Of a DNA stretch of 64,000 nucleotides, positions 30,922-40,288 are shown in pieces. Below the pieces are notes generated by a model. It had not been told where the DNA came from. It worked only from the letters and a program-made list of their open reading frames with translations, and did not search any database. Source of the stretch: an uncultured Dorea sp. (GTDB taxonomy: Bacteria; Bacillota; Clostridia; Lachnospirales; Lachnospiraceae); assembly GCF_934294775.1 (NCBI RefSeq), contig NZ_CAKRAH010000001.1:62001-126000 (forward strand), in the 5' to 3' direction. Positions within the stretch are counted from its first letter, which is position 1. Every line of letters starts with the position of its first letter. A program made the position numbers and the translations under genes.

Positions 30922-32391
30922 ATGTTTGATAATACAAATAATGATGAATTTGAAAAGATTTTAGAAACGATTGATATAGATAAAGAACCGCCAACAAATG
31001 ATACCGACCGTCAGTATTATTTTATTAAAAAAGCACGGAAATATGTAAAGGAAGAATCTGAAAAACTAGGACGCCCATTATTCTTTACTACCGTAACGTT
31101 TGGGTGTCAGATGAATGCCAGAGACTCAGAAAAGCTGTGTGGAATTCTCGAAAAGATTGGTTATGTAGAAGCACCGGAAGAGGAAGCTGACTTTATCATT
31201 TTTAATACGTGTACCGTAAGAGAGAATGCGAATACCAGAGTATATGGCCGTCTGGGACAGTTAAAGCCGAGAAAGAAAAAAAATCCACATATGATGATCG
31301 GGCTTTGCGGGTGTATGATGCAGGAGCCGGAAGTAGTAGAAAAATTAAAAACAAGCTACCGTTATGTAGATATTATCTTTGGAACACATAATATCTTTAA
31401 ATTTGCAGAACTCATTGTGACACGTTTTGAATCACAGCGCATGGTGATCGATATCTGGAAAGATACAGATAAGATCGTAGAGAACCTTCCGAATGACCGT
31501 AAGTTCTCGTTCAAATCAGGAGTCAACATCATGTTTGGCTGTAATAATTTCTGCAGTTACTGTATTGTACCGTATGTAAGGGGAAGAGAAAGAAGCCGTG
31601 ATCCGGAAGCAATCATATCAGAGATCCGCCAGCTTGTAGATGATGGTGTCGTGGAAGTTATGCTGCTTGGCCAGAATGTCAATTCTTATGGAAAGAATCT
31701 GGAAAATCCAATCACCTTTGCACAGCTTTTGGAAAAGATCGAACAGATTGAAGGACTGGAACGTATCCGTTTTATGACGTCGCATCCAAAAGATTTGTCC
31801 GATGAATTGATTGAAGTAATGGGAAGATCCAGGAAAATCTGTAAACATCTGCATCTACCGGTACAGTCCGGAAGCAGCCGTATCTTAAAGAAGATGAACC
31901 GTCATTATACCAAAGAACAGTATCTGGAACTGGTAGAGAAGATTAAAAAGGTTGTGCCGGATATTTCGCTTACAACGGATATCATCGTGGGATTTCCGGG
32001 AGAGACGGAAGAAGACTTTGAAGAGACGATGGATATTGTAAGAAAGGTCCGGTACGATAGTGCATTTACATTTATCTATTCTAAGCGTACTGGTACACCG
32101 GCTGCTGTAATGGAAGACCAGGTGCCGGAAGATGTGGTGAAGAACCGCTTTGACAGACTGTTAAAAGAAGTACAGTCGATTGCTGCTGAGGTATGCTCGG
32201 TACATGAAGGAACTGTTCAGACAGCACTTATCGAATCGGTAAGTGATCATGATCCGACTATGGTAACAGGAAGATTAAGTAATAATCTTCTGGTACATAT
32301 CAAAGGAGATAAGGGAATGATCGGTCGTCTGGCTGATGTCAGACTGACAGAATGCAAAGGTTTCTATTATCTGGGAGAACTGGCAGAATAA
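30922..32391 (+). CDS. miaB: tRNA-2-methylthio-N6-dimethylallyladenosine synthase
   Basis: A 489-residue radical SAM methylthiotransferase that converts i6A37 to ms2i6A37 in tRNA. N-terminal domain cysteines: TFGCQMN, FNTCTVREN, GLCGCM. Radical SAM cluster CNNFCSYC at about 207-214, followed by the core TIM-barrel (SYGKNLENP, HLPVQSGS) and a C-terminal TRAM domain. I chose ATG 30922, nine bases after AAAGGA; ATG 30904 has no ribosome site. Acts after MiaA, encoded further down. Its terminator is at 32412. Confidence 0.95.
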   Translation: MFDNTNNDEFEKILETIDIDKEPPTNDTDRQYYFIKKARKYVKEESEKLGRPLFFTTVTFGCQMNARDSEKLCGILEKIGYVEAPEEEADFIIFNTCTVRENANTRVYGRLGQLKPRKKKNPHMMIGLCGCMMQEPEVVEKLKTSYRYVDIIFGTHNIFKFAELIVTRFESQRMVIDIWKDTDKIVENLPNDRKFSFKSGVNIMFGCNNFCSYCIVPYVRGRERSRDPEAIISEIRQLVDDGVVEVMLLGQNVNSYGKNLENPITFAQLLEKIEQIEGLERIRFMTSHPKDLSDELIEVMGRSRKICKHLHLPVQSGSSRILKKMNRHYTKEQYLELVEKIKKVVPDISLTTDIIVGFPGETEEDFEETMDIVRKVRYDSAFTFIYSKRTGTPAAVMEDQVPEDVVKNRFDRLLKEVQSIAAEVCSVHEGTVQTALIESVSDHDPTMVTGRLSNNLLVHIKGDKGMIGRLADVRLTECKGFYYLGELAE

Positions 32392-32411
32392 TTGTATTAT
32401 AATTCAGAAAG

Positions 32412-32459
32412 AAAACGCTCAAACTATGTAGTAATTAACAAGATAGTGAGGGCGTTTTT
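32412..32459 (+). terminator. Terminator after miaB, overlapping the next leader
   Basis: A long hairpin: AAAACGC/GCGTTTT outer stem, CTCA/TGAG and ACTAT/ATAGT inside, followed by TTTTT. Its right arm carries the GTGAGG ribosome site of the gene that starts at 32462, so folding would also hide that start. Confidence 0.7.
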
Positions 32460-32461
32460 GT

Positions 32462-32920
32462 ATGAAAAAAATCAGTGAATATTTATTTTTGTGGGGTGTG
32501 GGAGGATGGATCTATTATTCATTAGAGGTTATCTTCCGTGGATTTTCACACTGGTCGATGTTCGTGCTGGGTGGAATCTGTATGATGTTTTTTACCTATC
32601 AGGGACGTGTGGTGCATTGGCGGGATGATTTTTTCAGGCAGGTCATAAGATGCAGTATCTTCGTAACCGCCATGGAGTTTATAACCGGGATTATCGTGAA
32701 TAAATGGCTGGCACTTCATGTGTGGGATTACAGCCGGATGCCGTTTCAGCTGTTTGGCCAGATCTGTCTGCCGTTTATGATATTATTTTCCGTGCTGTGT
32801 GCGGTCGGGATATATCTAAGTGCGAATATTCTTCATTTCTTATATGGAGAAGAGAAGCCACATTTTGTGAGAAAATCTATCCTTTCAAATTCAAAATATA
32901 AATGCTATAATGAAATGTAA
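32462..32920 (+). CDS. Membrane protein, putative ABC-transporter type IV (PF06541-like)
   Basis: A 152-residue protein with about four membrane helices. The pattern WGVGGWIYYSLEVIFRG, FVLGGICM, MEFITGIIVN and LHVWDYSRMPFQLFGQICL is that of the PF06541 group (related to CmpB-type permeases) common in Lachnospiraceae. Substrate unknown. Its start lies three bases past the miaB terminator, so expression may depend on read-through. Confidence 0.78.
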   Translation: MKKISEYLFLWGVGGWIYYSLEVIFRGFSHWSMFVLGGICMMFFTYQGRVVHWRDDFFRQVIRCSIFVTAMEFITGIIVNKWLALHVWDYSRMPFQLFGQICLPFMILFSVLCAVGIYLSANILHFLYGEEKPHFVRKSILSNSKYKCYNEM

Positions 32921-32949
32921 AAATAAAAAAAGACAAGAGGAGAAGAAAA

Positions 32950-35598
32950 GTGGCAGAATTAACACCAATGATGCAGCAGTATATGCAGACGAAAAAGGAA
33001 TATCCGGACTGCATCCTCTTTTATAGATTGGGAGACTTTTATGAGATGTTCTTTGACGATGCGCTGACTGCTTCGAAAGAACTTGAGATAACATTAACTG
33101 GAAAAAACTGTGGATTAGAGGAACGTGCGCCAATGTGCGGCGTTCCTTATCATGCGGTAGACGGATATCTGAACCGGCTGGTATCAAAAGGCTATAAAGT
33201 AGCAATCTGTGAACAGATGGAAGACCCGGCGACTGCAAAGGGACTTGTAAAAAGAGATGTTGTAAGAATTGTAACACCGGGAACGAACCTGGATACACAG
33301 GCATTAGATGAGACCAAGAATAATTATATCATGTGTATTGCCTATGTTTCGGACCGTTTTGGAGTATCTGTTGCAGATGTAACGACAGGCGAGTACATGG
33401 TAACAGAGATTGAAAATGCAGAAAAATTATTTGATGAGATTTACAAATTCATGCCGTCAGAACTGGTCTGTAATGAGGCGTTCTATATGAGTGGCATGGA
33501 TTTTGAATTGTTAAAAGAAAAACTTGGTATCACGGTATATTCCCTGGATTCCTGGTATTTTGATGATGCAATCTGTGAGAGAGTGCTGAAAGAACATTTT
33601 CATGCAGGAACGATCGAAGGCCTTGGACTTGCAGATTATGACTGCGGAGTGATCGCTGCAGGGGCATTGCTTCAGTACCTGGTAGAAACGCAGAAAAGAG
33701 ATCTGTCACACATTTCCCATCTGACGATCTATGCTTCTGGAAAATATATGCTTCTGGATAGTTCTACAAGACGTAATCTGGAATTGTGTGAGACACTCCG
33801 TGACAAACAGAAAAGAGGTTCTCTTCTCTGGGTGCTGGATAAGACGAAGACGGCAATGGGGGCAAGAGCCCTTCGTAAATATATCGAGCAGCCGTTGATT
33901 GATAAAAATGCGATCGAGAAGCGTCTGGATGCAGTGGATGAGCTGATGAAAAATGCGATTTCAAGGGAAGAGATCAGAGAGTACCTGTCTCCGGTCTATG
34001 ATCTGGAACGTCTGGTTTGTAAGATTACATATCAGTCAGCGAATCCAAGAGATCTGATCGCATTCCAGAGTTCTCTTGCGATGCTCCCACATATCAAATG
34101 TATCTTAAGCGATATGCAGACACCGCTTTTAAAAGAACTGTATGATGGACTTGATACATTGGAAGATCTGTGTACGTTGGTCAGTGAATCCATCAAAGAA
34201 GATCCGCCGATTGCCATGAAGGAAGGCGGGATTATTAAGGATGGCTATAATGCGGAGGTAGATAAGCTTCGTAGTGCAAAATCCGATGGAAAAGAATGGC
34301 TTGCGAAACTGGAATCTGACGAAAGGGAGAAGACAGGGATTAAGAATCTGCGGATCAAGTATAATAAGGTTTTTGGGTATTATCTGGAAGTTACAAATTC
34401 TTTCAAAGATCTGGTGCCGGATTATTATACGAGAAAACAGACCCTTGCCAATGCAGAACGCTATATCATTCCGGAATTAAAAGAACTGGAAGATACCATT
34501 CTTGGTGCGGAGGATAAGCTGTATGCTCTGGAATACCAATTGTATTCCGAAGTCAGGGATACGATTGGAAAAGAAGTGGTGAGAATCCAGAATACAGCCA
34601 AGGCAATTGCAAAGCTGGATGCATTTGCAGCACTGGCACTGGTTGCAGAACAGAATAATTATGTCAGACCTAAGATGAATGACCGTGGAGTGATCGATAT
34701 TAAAGACGGACGTCATCCGGTAGTGGAAAAGATGATTTCCAATGACATGTTTATCTGCAATGATACATATTTGAATGATAAAAAGAACAGAATCTCTGTA
34801 ATTACAGGACCGAATATGGCAGGAAAGTCGACATATATGAGACAGACGGCCCTGATTGTCCTGATGGCGCAGATTGGCTCTTTTGTACCGGCTTCTTCTG
34901 CCAATATTGGTGTGGTTGACCGTATATTTACTCGTGTGGGAGCTTCTGATGACCTGGCAAGCGGGCAGAGTACGTTTATGGTAGAGATGACGGAAGTGGC
35001 GAATATATTAAGGAATGCAACGAGTAAGAGCCTTCTGATCCTGGATGAGATCGGTCGTGGAACCAGTACGTTTGACGGACTCAGTATTGCGTGGGCAGTA
35101 ATTGAATACATCAGTAACAGTAAACTGCTTGGCGCAAAGACGTTATTTGCAACGCATTACCACGAACTTACCGAATTAGAGGGTAAGATTGATAATGTGA
35201 ATAATTACTGTATCGCAGTAAAGGAAAAAGGGGATGATATCATCTTCCTTCGTAAGATTGTCAAAGGTGGAGCAGATAAGAGCTATGGAATCCAGGTTGC
35301 AAGACTTGCAGGTGTGCCGCAGTCGGTAACAGACAGGGCAAAGGAAATCGTAGAAGAACTGGTACAGGCAGATGTAACCGGACATATCAAGGACATTGCT
35401 GTACAAGGACAGGAGCATAGTAAAACCAAGGCAAAACATTTTGATGAAGTGGATCTGGCGCAGATGTCTCTGTTTGATACGGTAAAAGATGATGATGTGA
35501 TCCAGGAGATCAAGGAACTGGATCTTGCGAATCTGACGCCGATCGATGCGCTGAATACGTTATATCAGCTTCAGAACAAACTGAAGAACAGGTGGTAA
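32950..35598 (+). CDS. mutS: DNA mismatch repair protein MutS
   Basis: An 882-residue mismatch sensor. Mismatch-binding domain with the Phe-Tyr-Glu motif (DFYEMF, near residue 35), connector and lever domains, and the ATPase at the C-terminus: Walker A TGPNMAGKST (about 619-628), Walker B LLILDEIGRGTSTFDG, and ATHYHEL. It acts with MutL, encoded four bases downstream. GTG start with GAGGAG upstream. Full length for the family. Confidence 0.97.
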   Translation: MAELTPMMQQYMQTKKEYPDCILFYRLGDFYEMFFDDALTASKELEITLTGKNCGLEERAPMCGVPYHAVDGYLNRLVSKGYKVAICEQMEDPATAKGLVKRDVVRIVTPGTNLDTQALDETKNNYIMCIAYVSDRFGVSVADVTTGEYMVTEIENAEKLFDEIYKFMPSELVCNEAFYMSGMDFELLKEKLGITVYSLDSWYFDDAICERVLKEHFHAGTIEGLGLADYDCGVIAAGALLQYLVETQKRDLSHISHLTIYASGKYMLLDSSTRRNLELCETLRDKQKRGSLLWVLDKTKTAMGARALRKYIEQPLIDKNAIEKRLDAVDELMKNAISREEIREYLSPVYDLERLVCKITYQSANPRDLIAFQSSLAMLPHIKCILSDMQTPLLKELYDGLDTLEDLCTLVSESIKEDPPIAMKEGGIIKDGYNAEVDKLRSAKSDGKEWLAKLESDEREKTGIKNLRIKYNKVFGYYLEVTNSFKDLVPDYYTRKQTLANAERYIIPELKELEDTILGAEDKLYALEYQLYSEVRDTIGKEVVRIQNTAKAIAKLDAFAALALVAEQNNYVRPKMNDRGVIDIKDGRHPVVEKMISNDMFICNDTYLNDKKNRISVITGPNMAGKSTYMRQTALIVLMAQIGSFVPASSANIGVVDRIFTRVGASDDLASGQSTFMVEMTEVANILRNATSKSLLILDEIGRGTSTFDGLSIAWAVIEYISNSKLLGAKTLFATHYHELTELEGKIDNVNNYCIAVKEKGDDIIFLRKIVKGGADKSYGIQVARLAGVPQSVTDRAKEIVEELVQADVTGHIKDIAVQGQEHSKTKAKHFDEVDLAQMSLFDTVKDDDVIQEIKELDLANLTPIDALNTLYQLQNKLKNRW

Positions 35599-35601
35599 TA
35601 T

Positions 35602-37698
35602 ATGAGTAAGATTCAGGTACTGGACCCTATTACAATTGATAAGATTGCAGCCGGAGAAGTGATTGAAAGACCGGCATCAGTAGTAAAAGAGCTGGTGGAA
35701 AATGCAATTGACGCCGGAGCGACAGCGGTTGTGGTCGAGATTAAAGAAGGCGGGATCTCATTTATGAGAATTACAGATAACGGATGCGGAATAGACAGAG
35801 AAGATGTCCGTTCTGCGTTCCTGCGCCATTCTACGAGCAAGATACGTTCCGTGGATGATCTGGTGCATATAGGATCTCTAGGGTTCCGTGGGGAAGCGCT
35901 TTCGAGTATATCAGCGGTATCACAGGTGGAACTGATCACAAAGACGAAGGATCAGACGTTTGGAACGCTGTACCGTATTGCGGGCGGAAAAGAAGAAGAT
36001 CTGGAAGATACCGGAGCACCGGATGGAACAACCTTTATCATCCGTCAGCTATTCTATAATACGCCGGCGAGAAGAAAATTCCTGAAAACACCGATGACTG
36101 AGGCAAGTCATGTAGGGGATCTGATGACCAGGCTGGCACTTTCTCATCCACATATTTCATTTCAGTTTATTAATAATGGACAGTCAAAGCTTCACACTTC
36201 CGGAAATGGGAAATTAAAAGATGTGATCTATCATATTTACGGAAGGGAAATTGCGGCAAATCTTTTAAATGCTGATTATGAAAGCAACGGAATTAAGATT
36301 ACAGGATTCCTTGGAAAGCCGGTTATTTCCAGAGGAAACCGTAATTTTGAAAATTATTATATTAATGGACGCTATGCAAAGAACAATATCATTGCCAGAG
36401 CAATTGAAGATGGATATAAAGATTTTACGATGCAGCACAAGTATCCGTTTGTAGTACTTCATATAGAAATCGACGGGGAACACGTAGATGTAAATGTGCA
36501 TCCGACAAAGATGGAGCTGCGTTTTAATAATCAGCAGGAAGTTTATAATACGATCTATGCGGCAATCGAGCAGGGATTACATGAAAAACAGCTGATCCCG
36601 CATGTAGAGATGCCGGAGCCAAAGGCTGCACCGGTGAGAACGGAGCAGAAAGTGAAAAAGCCTGTTATTCCACCACCGCAGGAACGAAATCTTGATTATT
36701 TTATGGGCAAGATGAAAGAACGTGTGATGGCAGAATATGAAGAGCGGAAAGCTTCGAAGGATTCTTTACAGAAAAATCAGGAAAGCTTGCAAAATCAGGC
36801 ATCAGATATGCAGCAAAATACGGCAGAAAGTAAAAAAGATGCCTTACAAAATGTGAAGAGAGAAGGCCAGTATATATCAAAGAACGCAGAACAAGCTGGT
36901 ATGTATAATGTTGTACGGGAAGAGAAAAATGTATATATGGCGGAAAAACAACTGTCTTCACCGGAGGAGGCTAATGTTGTACCGGAAGAGTCCAGTGTTA
37001 TACCGGAAAAGTCTCAGGAGCAGAACAAACAGAATGTACAGCAGGAATATACAGACATAGCTAAAAATGCAAAACAGATGGAGCTTTTTGAAGATAATCT
37101 GCTGACAAGAGAGGCTATGCAGAAGTATAAAGTAGTCGGACAGGTGTTTGAGACATACTGGCTGGTAGAGTATGGCAATAACCTTTATATCATAGATCAG
37201 CATGCGGCACATGAACGTGTCCTGTATGAAAAGACGTTAAAATCCATGAAAACAAGAGAATTTACGTCCCAGATGATCAGTCCACCGATTGTGCTGACAC
37301 TTGGCATACAGGAGGCGGAGCTTCTGGAAACCTATATGGATCAGTTTACACGTATCGGATTTGAAATAGAAGAATTTGGACAGGATTCCTATGCTGTCCG
37401 TGCGGTTCCGGATAATCTGTTCAGCATTGCAAAAAAAGATCTTCTTATGGAGATGATAGATAGTCTTTCGGATGAAATCACGAGAAATCTTTCACTGGAC
37501 CTGATTGATGAGAAGATTGCGTCTATGTCGTGCAAGGCGGCGGTAAAGGGGAATATGAAGCTTTCGATACAGGAAGTAGATGCGCTGATCGGAGAACTTC
37601 TTTCACTGGATAATCCATATCATTGTCCACATGGAAGACCGACGATCATTGCAATGACAAAGAGAGAACTGGAAAAGAAATTCAAGAGGATAGTATAG
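35602..37698 (+). CDS. mutL: DNA mismatch repair protein MutL (endonuclease type)
   Basis: A 698-residue partner of MutS. GHKL ATPase at the N-terminus: ENAIDAGA, DNGCGI and GFRGEAL. A long linker (about residues 335-495) is rich in Gln, Asn, Glu, Lys and Ser. The C-terminal endonuclease carries DQHAAHERVLYE, SCKAAVKG and CPHGRPT, the motifs of MutL nucleases in bacteria without MutH. In an operon with mutS and miaA. Confidence 0.96.
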   Translation: MSKIQVLDPITIDKIAAGEVIERPASVVKELVENAIDAGATAVVVEIKEGGISFMRITDNGCGIDREDVRSAFLRHSTSKIRSVDDLVHIGSLGFRGEALSSISAVSQVELITKTKDQTFGTLYRIAGGKEEDLEDTGAPDGTTFIIRQLFYNTPARRKFLKTPMTEASHVGDLMTRLALSHPHISFQFINNGQSKLHTSGNGKLKDVIYHIYGREIAANLLNADYESNGIKITGFLGKPVISRGNRNFENYYINGRYAKNNIIARAIEDGYKDFTMQHKYPFVVLHIEIDGEHVDVNVHPTKMELRFNNQQEVYNTIYAAIEQGLHEKQLIPHVEMPEPKAAPVRTEQKVKKPVIPPPQERNLDYFMGKMKERVMAEYEERKASKDSLQKNQESLQNQASDMQQNTAESKKDALQNVKREGQYISKNAEQAGMYNVVREEKNVYMAEKQLSSPEEANVVPEESSVIPEKSQEQNKQNVQQEYTDIAKNAKQMELFEDNLLTREAMQKYKVVGQVFETYWLVEYGNNLYIIDQHAAHERVLYEKTLKSMKTREFTSQMISPPIVLTLGIQEAELLETYMDQFTRIGFEIEEFGQDSYAVRAVPDNLFSIAKKDLLMEMIDSLSDEITRNLSLDLIDEKIASMSCKAAVKGNMKLSIQEVDALIGELLSLDNPYHCPHGRPTIIAMTKRELEKKFKRIV

Positions 37699-37700
37699 AT

Positions 37701-38645
37701 ATGACGAAGAAACCATTAGTAGTTCTAACAGGACCTACGGCTGTAGGAAAGACAAAAGCGTCCATCGGACTTGCAAAAGCAATTGGCGGAGAAATCATCT
37801 CTGCGGATTCTATGCAGGTATATGAATACATGGACATTGGTTCAGCAAAGATACGCCCGGAGGAGATGCAGGGAGTTCCCCATTATCTGGTAGATGAATT
37901 GAAGCCATGGGAGGAATTTCATGTGGTCCGCTTTCAACAGATGGCGAAAAAAGCAATGGAACAGATCTATGCAAATGGACATATTCCGATCGTGGTTGGC
38001 GGAACGGGCTTCTATATACAGGCACTACTTTATGATATTGATTTTACAGAGACACCAAAAGACGATACATACAGAGAACAATTAGAAACACTTGCAAAGG
38101 AAAAAGGAAGCCTTTATCTACATGATATGTTAAAGGCGGTTGATGAAAAATCGGCAGAAGATATTCATGCAAATAATGTAAAAAGAGTTATACGGGCGCT
38201 GGAATATTATCACCAGACAGGAGAGAAAATGTCTGAGCATAACGAAGAAGAGCGCCAGAAAGAATCACCGTATGAATTCACATATTTTGTTCTGGATGCA
38301 CCGAGAGAAAAGCTGTATGAACGGATTGATCAGCGTGTGGACCTTATGATGGAAGAAGGTCTGGTAGATGAGGTAAAACATCTGAAAGAACTTGGATGTA
38401 CCAGGGATATGGTGTCCATGCAGGGGCTGGGATATAAAGAAATCCTTGATTATCTGGACGGTATATGCAGTCTTGAAGAGGCGGTGTATAGGATTAAGCG
38501 TGATACCAGGCATTTTGCAAAGCGGCAGCTGACCTGGTTCAGGCGGGAGCGTCAGGTTACGTGGATTCACAAGGATGTATATGACTACGATGAAGAGAAC
38601 ATCCTAAAAGCAATGATATCACATCTGGAGGGAAGAATATGCTGA
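37701..38645 (+). CDS. miaA: tRNA dimethylallyltransferase
   Basis: A 314-residue enzyme that adds dimethylallyl to A37 of tRNAs reading UNN codons; MiaB then thiomethylates it. P-loop GPTAVGKTKAS (about 10-20), SADSMQVY, VGGTGFYIQAL, and the late GYKE and DTRHFAKRQLTWFR motifs. The ATG at 37701 lies two bases after the mutL stop; earlier in-frame codons lie inside mutL. No clear Shine-Dalgarno except AAGAGGA inside the mutL end. Confidence 0.96.
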   Translation: MTKKPLVVLTGPTAVGKTKASIGLAKAIGGEIISADSMQVYEYMDIGSAKIRPEEMQGVPHYLVDELKPWEEFHVVRFQQMAKKAMEQIYANGHIPIVVGGTGFYIQALLYDIDFTETPKDDTYREQLETLAKEKGSLYLHDMLKAVDEKSAEDIHANNVKRVIRALEYYHQTGEKMSEHNEEERQKESPYEFTYFVLDAPREKLYERIDQRVDLMMEEGLVDEVKHLKELGCTRDMVSMQGLGYKEILDYLDGICSLEEAVYRIKRDTRHFAKRQLTWFRRERQVTWIHKDVYDYDEENILKAMISHLEGRIC

Positions 38646-38935
38646 GAAAAAAGATGAGAGGCAGATCCAAATTTTTACGTAAAATGAATGAACTGATGGA
38701 CATATATTCCAGAAGCCAGGATACCGGTTTTGCGTACAGAGAACTTCTCGGACTGGAGCATATGATCCGTTATGAGGGAGAAAAGGCAATGTTTGATCTC
38801 AACAGGGCTTCACTTCTTTATGATATGGAAAAATATCAGGAGGCAGCAGCCGTACTCCGGGGAATTCCATCTATCAATCCGACATTCGATGCAATGTGTG
38901 AGTCGCTGCGGTTTAAGATTGCAGAAGCAATATAA
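38639..38935 (+). CDS. Small helical protein after miaA
   Basis: A 98-residue protein whose start overlaps the end of miaA, with GGAGGGA upstream. The start is very basic; a helical remainder with FAYRELLGLEHM and EKYQEAAAVLRG resembles a TPR-like helix pair. No recognised family; it appears to be co-translated with miaA. Confidence 0.6.
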   Translation: MLRKKMRGRSKFLRKMNELMDIYSRSQDTGFAYRELLGLEHMIRYEGEKAMFDLNRASLLYDMEKYQEAAAVLRGIPSINPTFDAMCESLRFKIAEAI

Positions 38936-38970
38936 AAGAAAATCAAAATACGAAAGGACATAAATTTAGA

Positions 38971-40254
38971 ATGATATCAATGTATACAATCTATAACGAA
39001 ATGGGAATCCGGGAGACCGTACTTTCGTTTGGAAAAAATATAGAAAAGAATCTGAAGGACAGATTTGAGAAAATTGATGAAGTAGCGGAATATAATCAGC
39101 TGAAAGTAGTAAAAGCAATGCAGGATAACCGTGTCAGTGCGGGATGCTTTAATTACGCCAGCGGTTATGGATATGACGATCAGGGACGTGATACACTGGA
39201 AAAGGTTTATGCGTCTATTTTTCATACGGAAAGTGCGCTGGTACGCCCGCAGATTACTTGCGGAACACATGCACTTTCTCTTGCACTTGCTGCGAATTTA
39301 AGACCTGGAGATGAACTTCTGGCACCAGCCGGAAAACCATATGATACTCTGGAAGAGGTGATCGGAATCCGCCCATCGAATGGTTCGCTTGCGGAATATG
39401 GCGTTACATACTCCCAGGTGGATCTGCTGGAAGATGGTACATTTGATTACGAGAATATTAAAAAGGCAATCAATGACAAGACGAAGATGGTTGCGATTCA
39501 GCGTTCCAAAGGATATCAGACCAGACCGAGCTTTTCGGTAAAGCAGATCGGGGAATTGATTGCGTTTGTAAAAGAGATTAAACCAGATCTGATCTGTATG
39601 GTGGATAACTGTTATGGTGAATTTGTTGAGACAATAGAACCAAGTGATGTCGGAGCGGACATGACAGTAGGTTCTCTGATTAAGAATCCGGGCGGCGGTC
39701 TTGCACCGATTGGTGGATATATTGCAGGGCGTGGGGATTTGATCGATGCATGTGGATATCGTCTGACTTCTCCGGGACTTGGAAGAGAGGTAGGAGCTTC
39801 ACTTGGCGTGATGAAAGATTTTTACCAGGGATTATTTCTTGCACCGACCGTGGCAGCTTCGGCGTTGAAAGGAGCTATTTTTGCTGCGAATATTTATGAA
39901 AAGCTTGGATTCCCGGTAATTCCGAATGGAACAGAGAGCAGACATGATATTATCCAGGCGGTAGAGTTTGGAGTTCCGGAAGGAGTAATTGAATTCTGCA
40001 AGGGAATTCAGGCTGCTGCACCAGTGGATTCTTATGTTACTCCTGAGCCATGGCCGATGCCGGGATATGATTCGGATGTCATTATGGCAGCCGGAGCATT
40101 TGTACAGGGGTCATCGATAGAGCTTAGTGCGGATGGACCGATCAAGCCGCCGTATGCGGTTTATTTCCAGGGGGGACTTACATGGCCACATGCAAAGCTT
40201 GGTATATTAATGTCTCTGGAATACCTCGTAAGAGCAGGAATTGTTAATTTATAA
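38971..40254 (+). CDS. PLP-dependent enzyme, methionine gamma-lyase/YnbB family
   Basis: A 427-residue Cys/Met-metabolism PLP enzyme of the type often annotated as methionine gamma-lyase family or aluminium resistance protein (Bacillus YnbB). Visible: FNYASGYGYDDQGRD, RPQITCGTHALS, CMVDNCYGEF (Asp binding the PLP ring), and the Lys in GSLIKNPGGG, likely the Schiff base. The reaction is not established for this subgroup. Bacillus also has ynbB near miaA/hfq-type genes, consistent with this order. Start could also be 38980. Confidence 0.85.
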   Translation: MISMYTIYNEMGIRETVLSFGKNIEKNLKDRFEKIDEVAEYNQLKVVKAMQDNRVSAGCFNYASGYGYDDQGRDTLEKVYASIFHTESALVRPQITCGTHALSLALAANLRPGDELLAPAGKPYDTLEEVIGIRPSNGSLAEYGVTYSQVDLLEDGTFDYENIKKAINDKTKMVAIQRSKGYQTRPSFSVKQIGELIAFVKEIKPDLICMVDNCYGEFVETIEPSDVGADMTVGSLIKNPGGGLAPIGGYIAGRGDLIDACGYRLTSPGLGREVGASLGVMKDFYQGLFLAPTVAASALKGAIFAANIYEKLGFPVIPNGTESRHDIIQAVEFGVPEGVIEFCKGIQAAAPVDSYVTPEPWPMPGYDSDVIMAAGAFVQGSSIELSADGPIKPPYAVYFQGGLTWPHAKLGILMSLEYLVRAGIVNL

Positions 40255-40288
40255 TAAATAGATGAAAACGATGAAAGAGGAATCTCAG

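Noticed and set aside
36700..37080. Gln/Asn/Glu-rich part of mutL considered as a separate or damaged gene
   Set aside because: The frame is continuous and the flanking MutL domains are intact; it is the usual variable linker.
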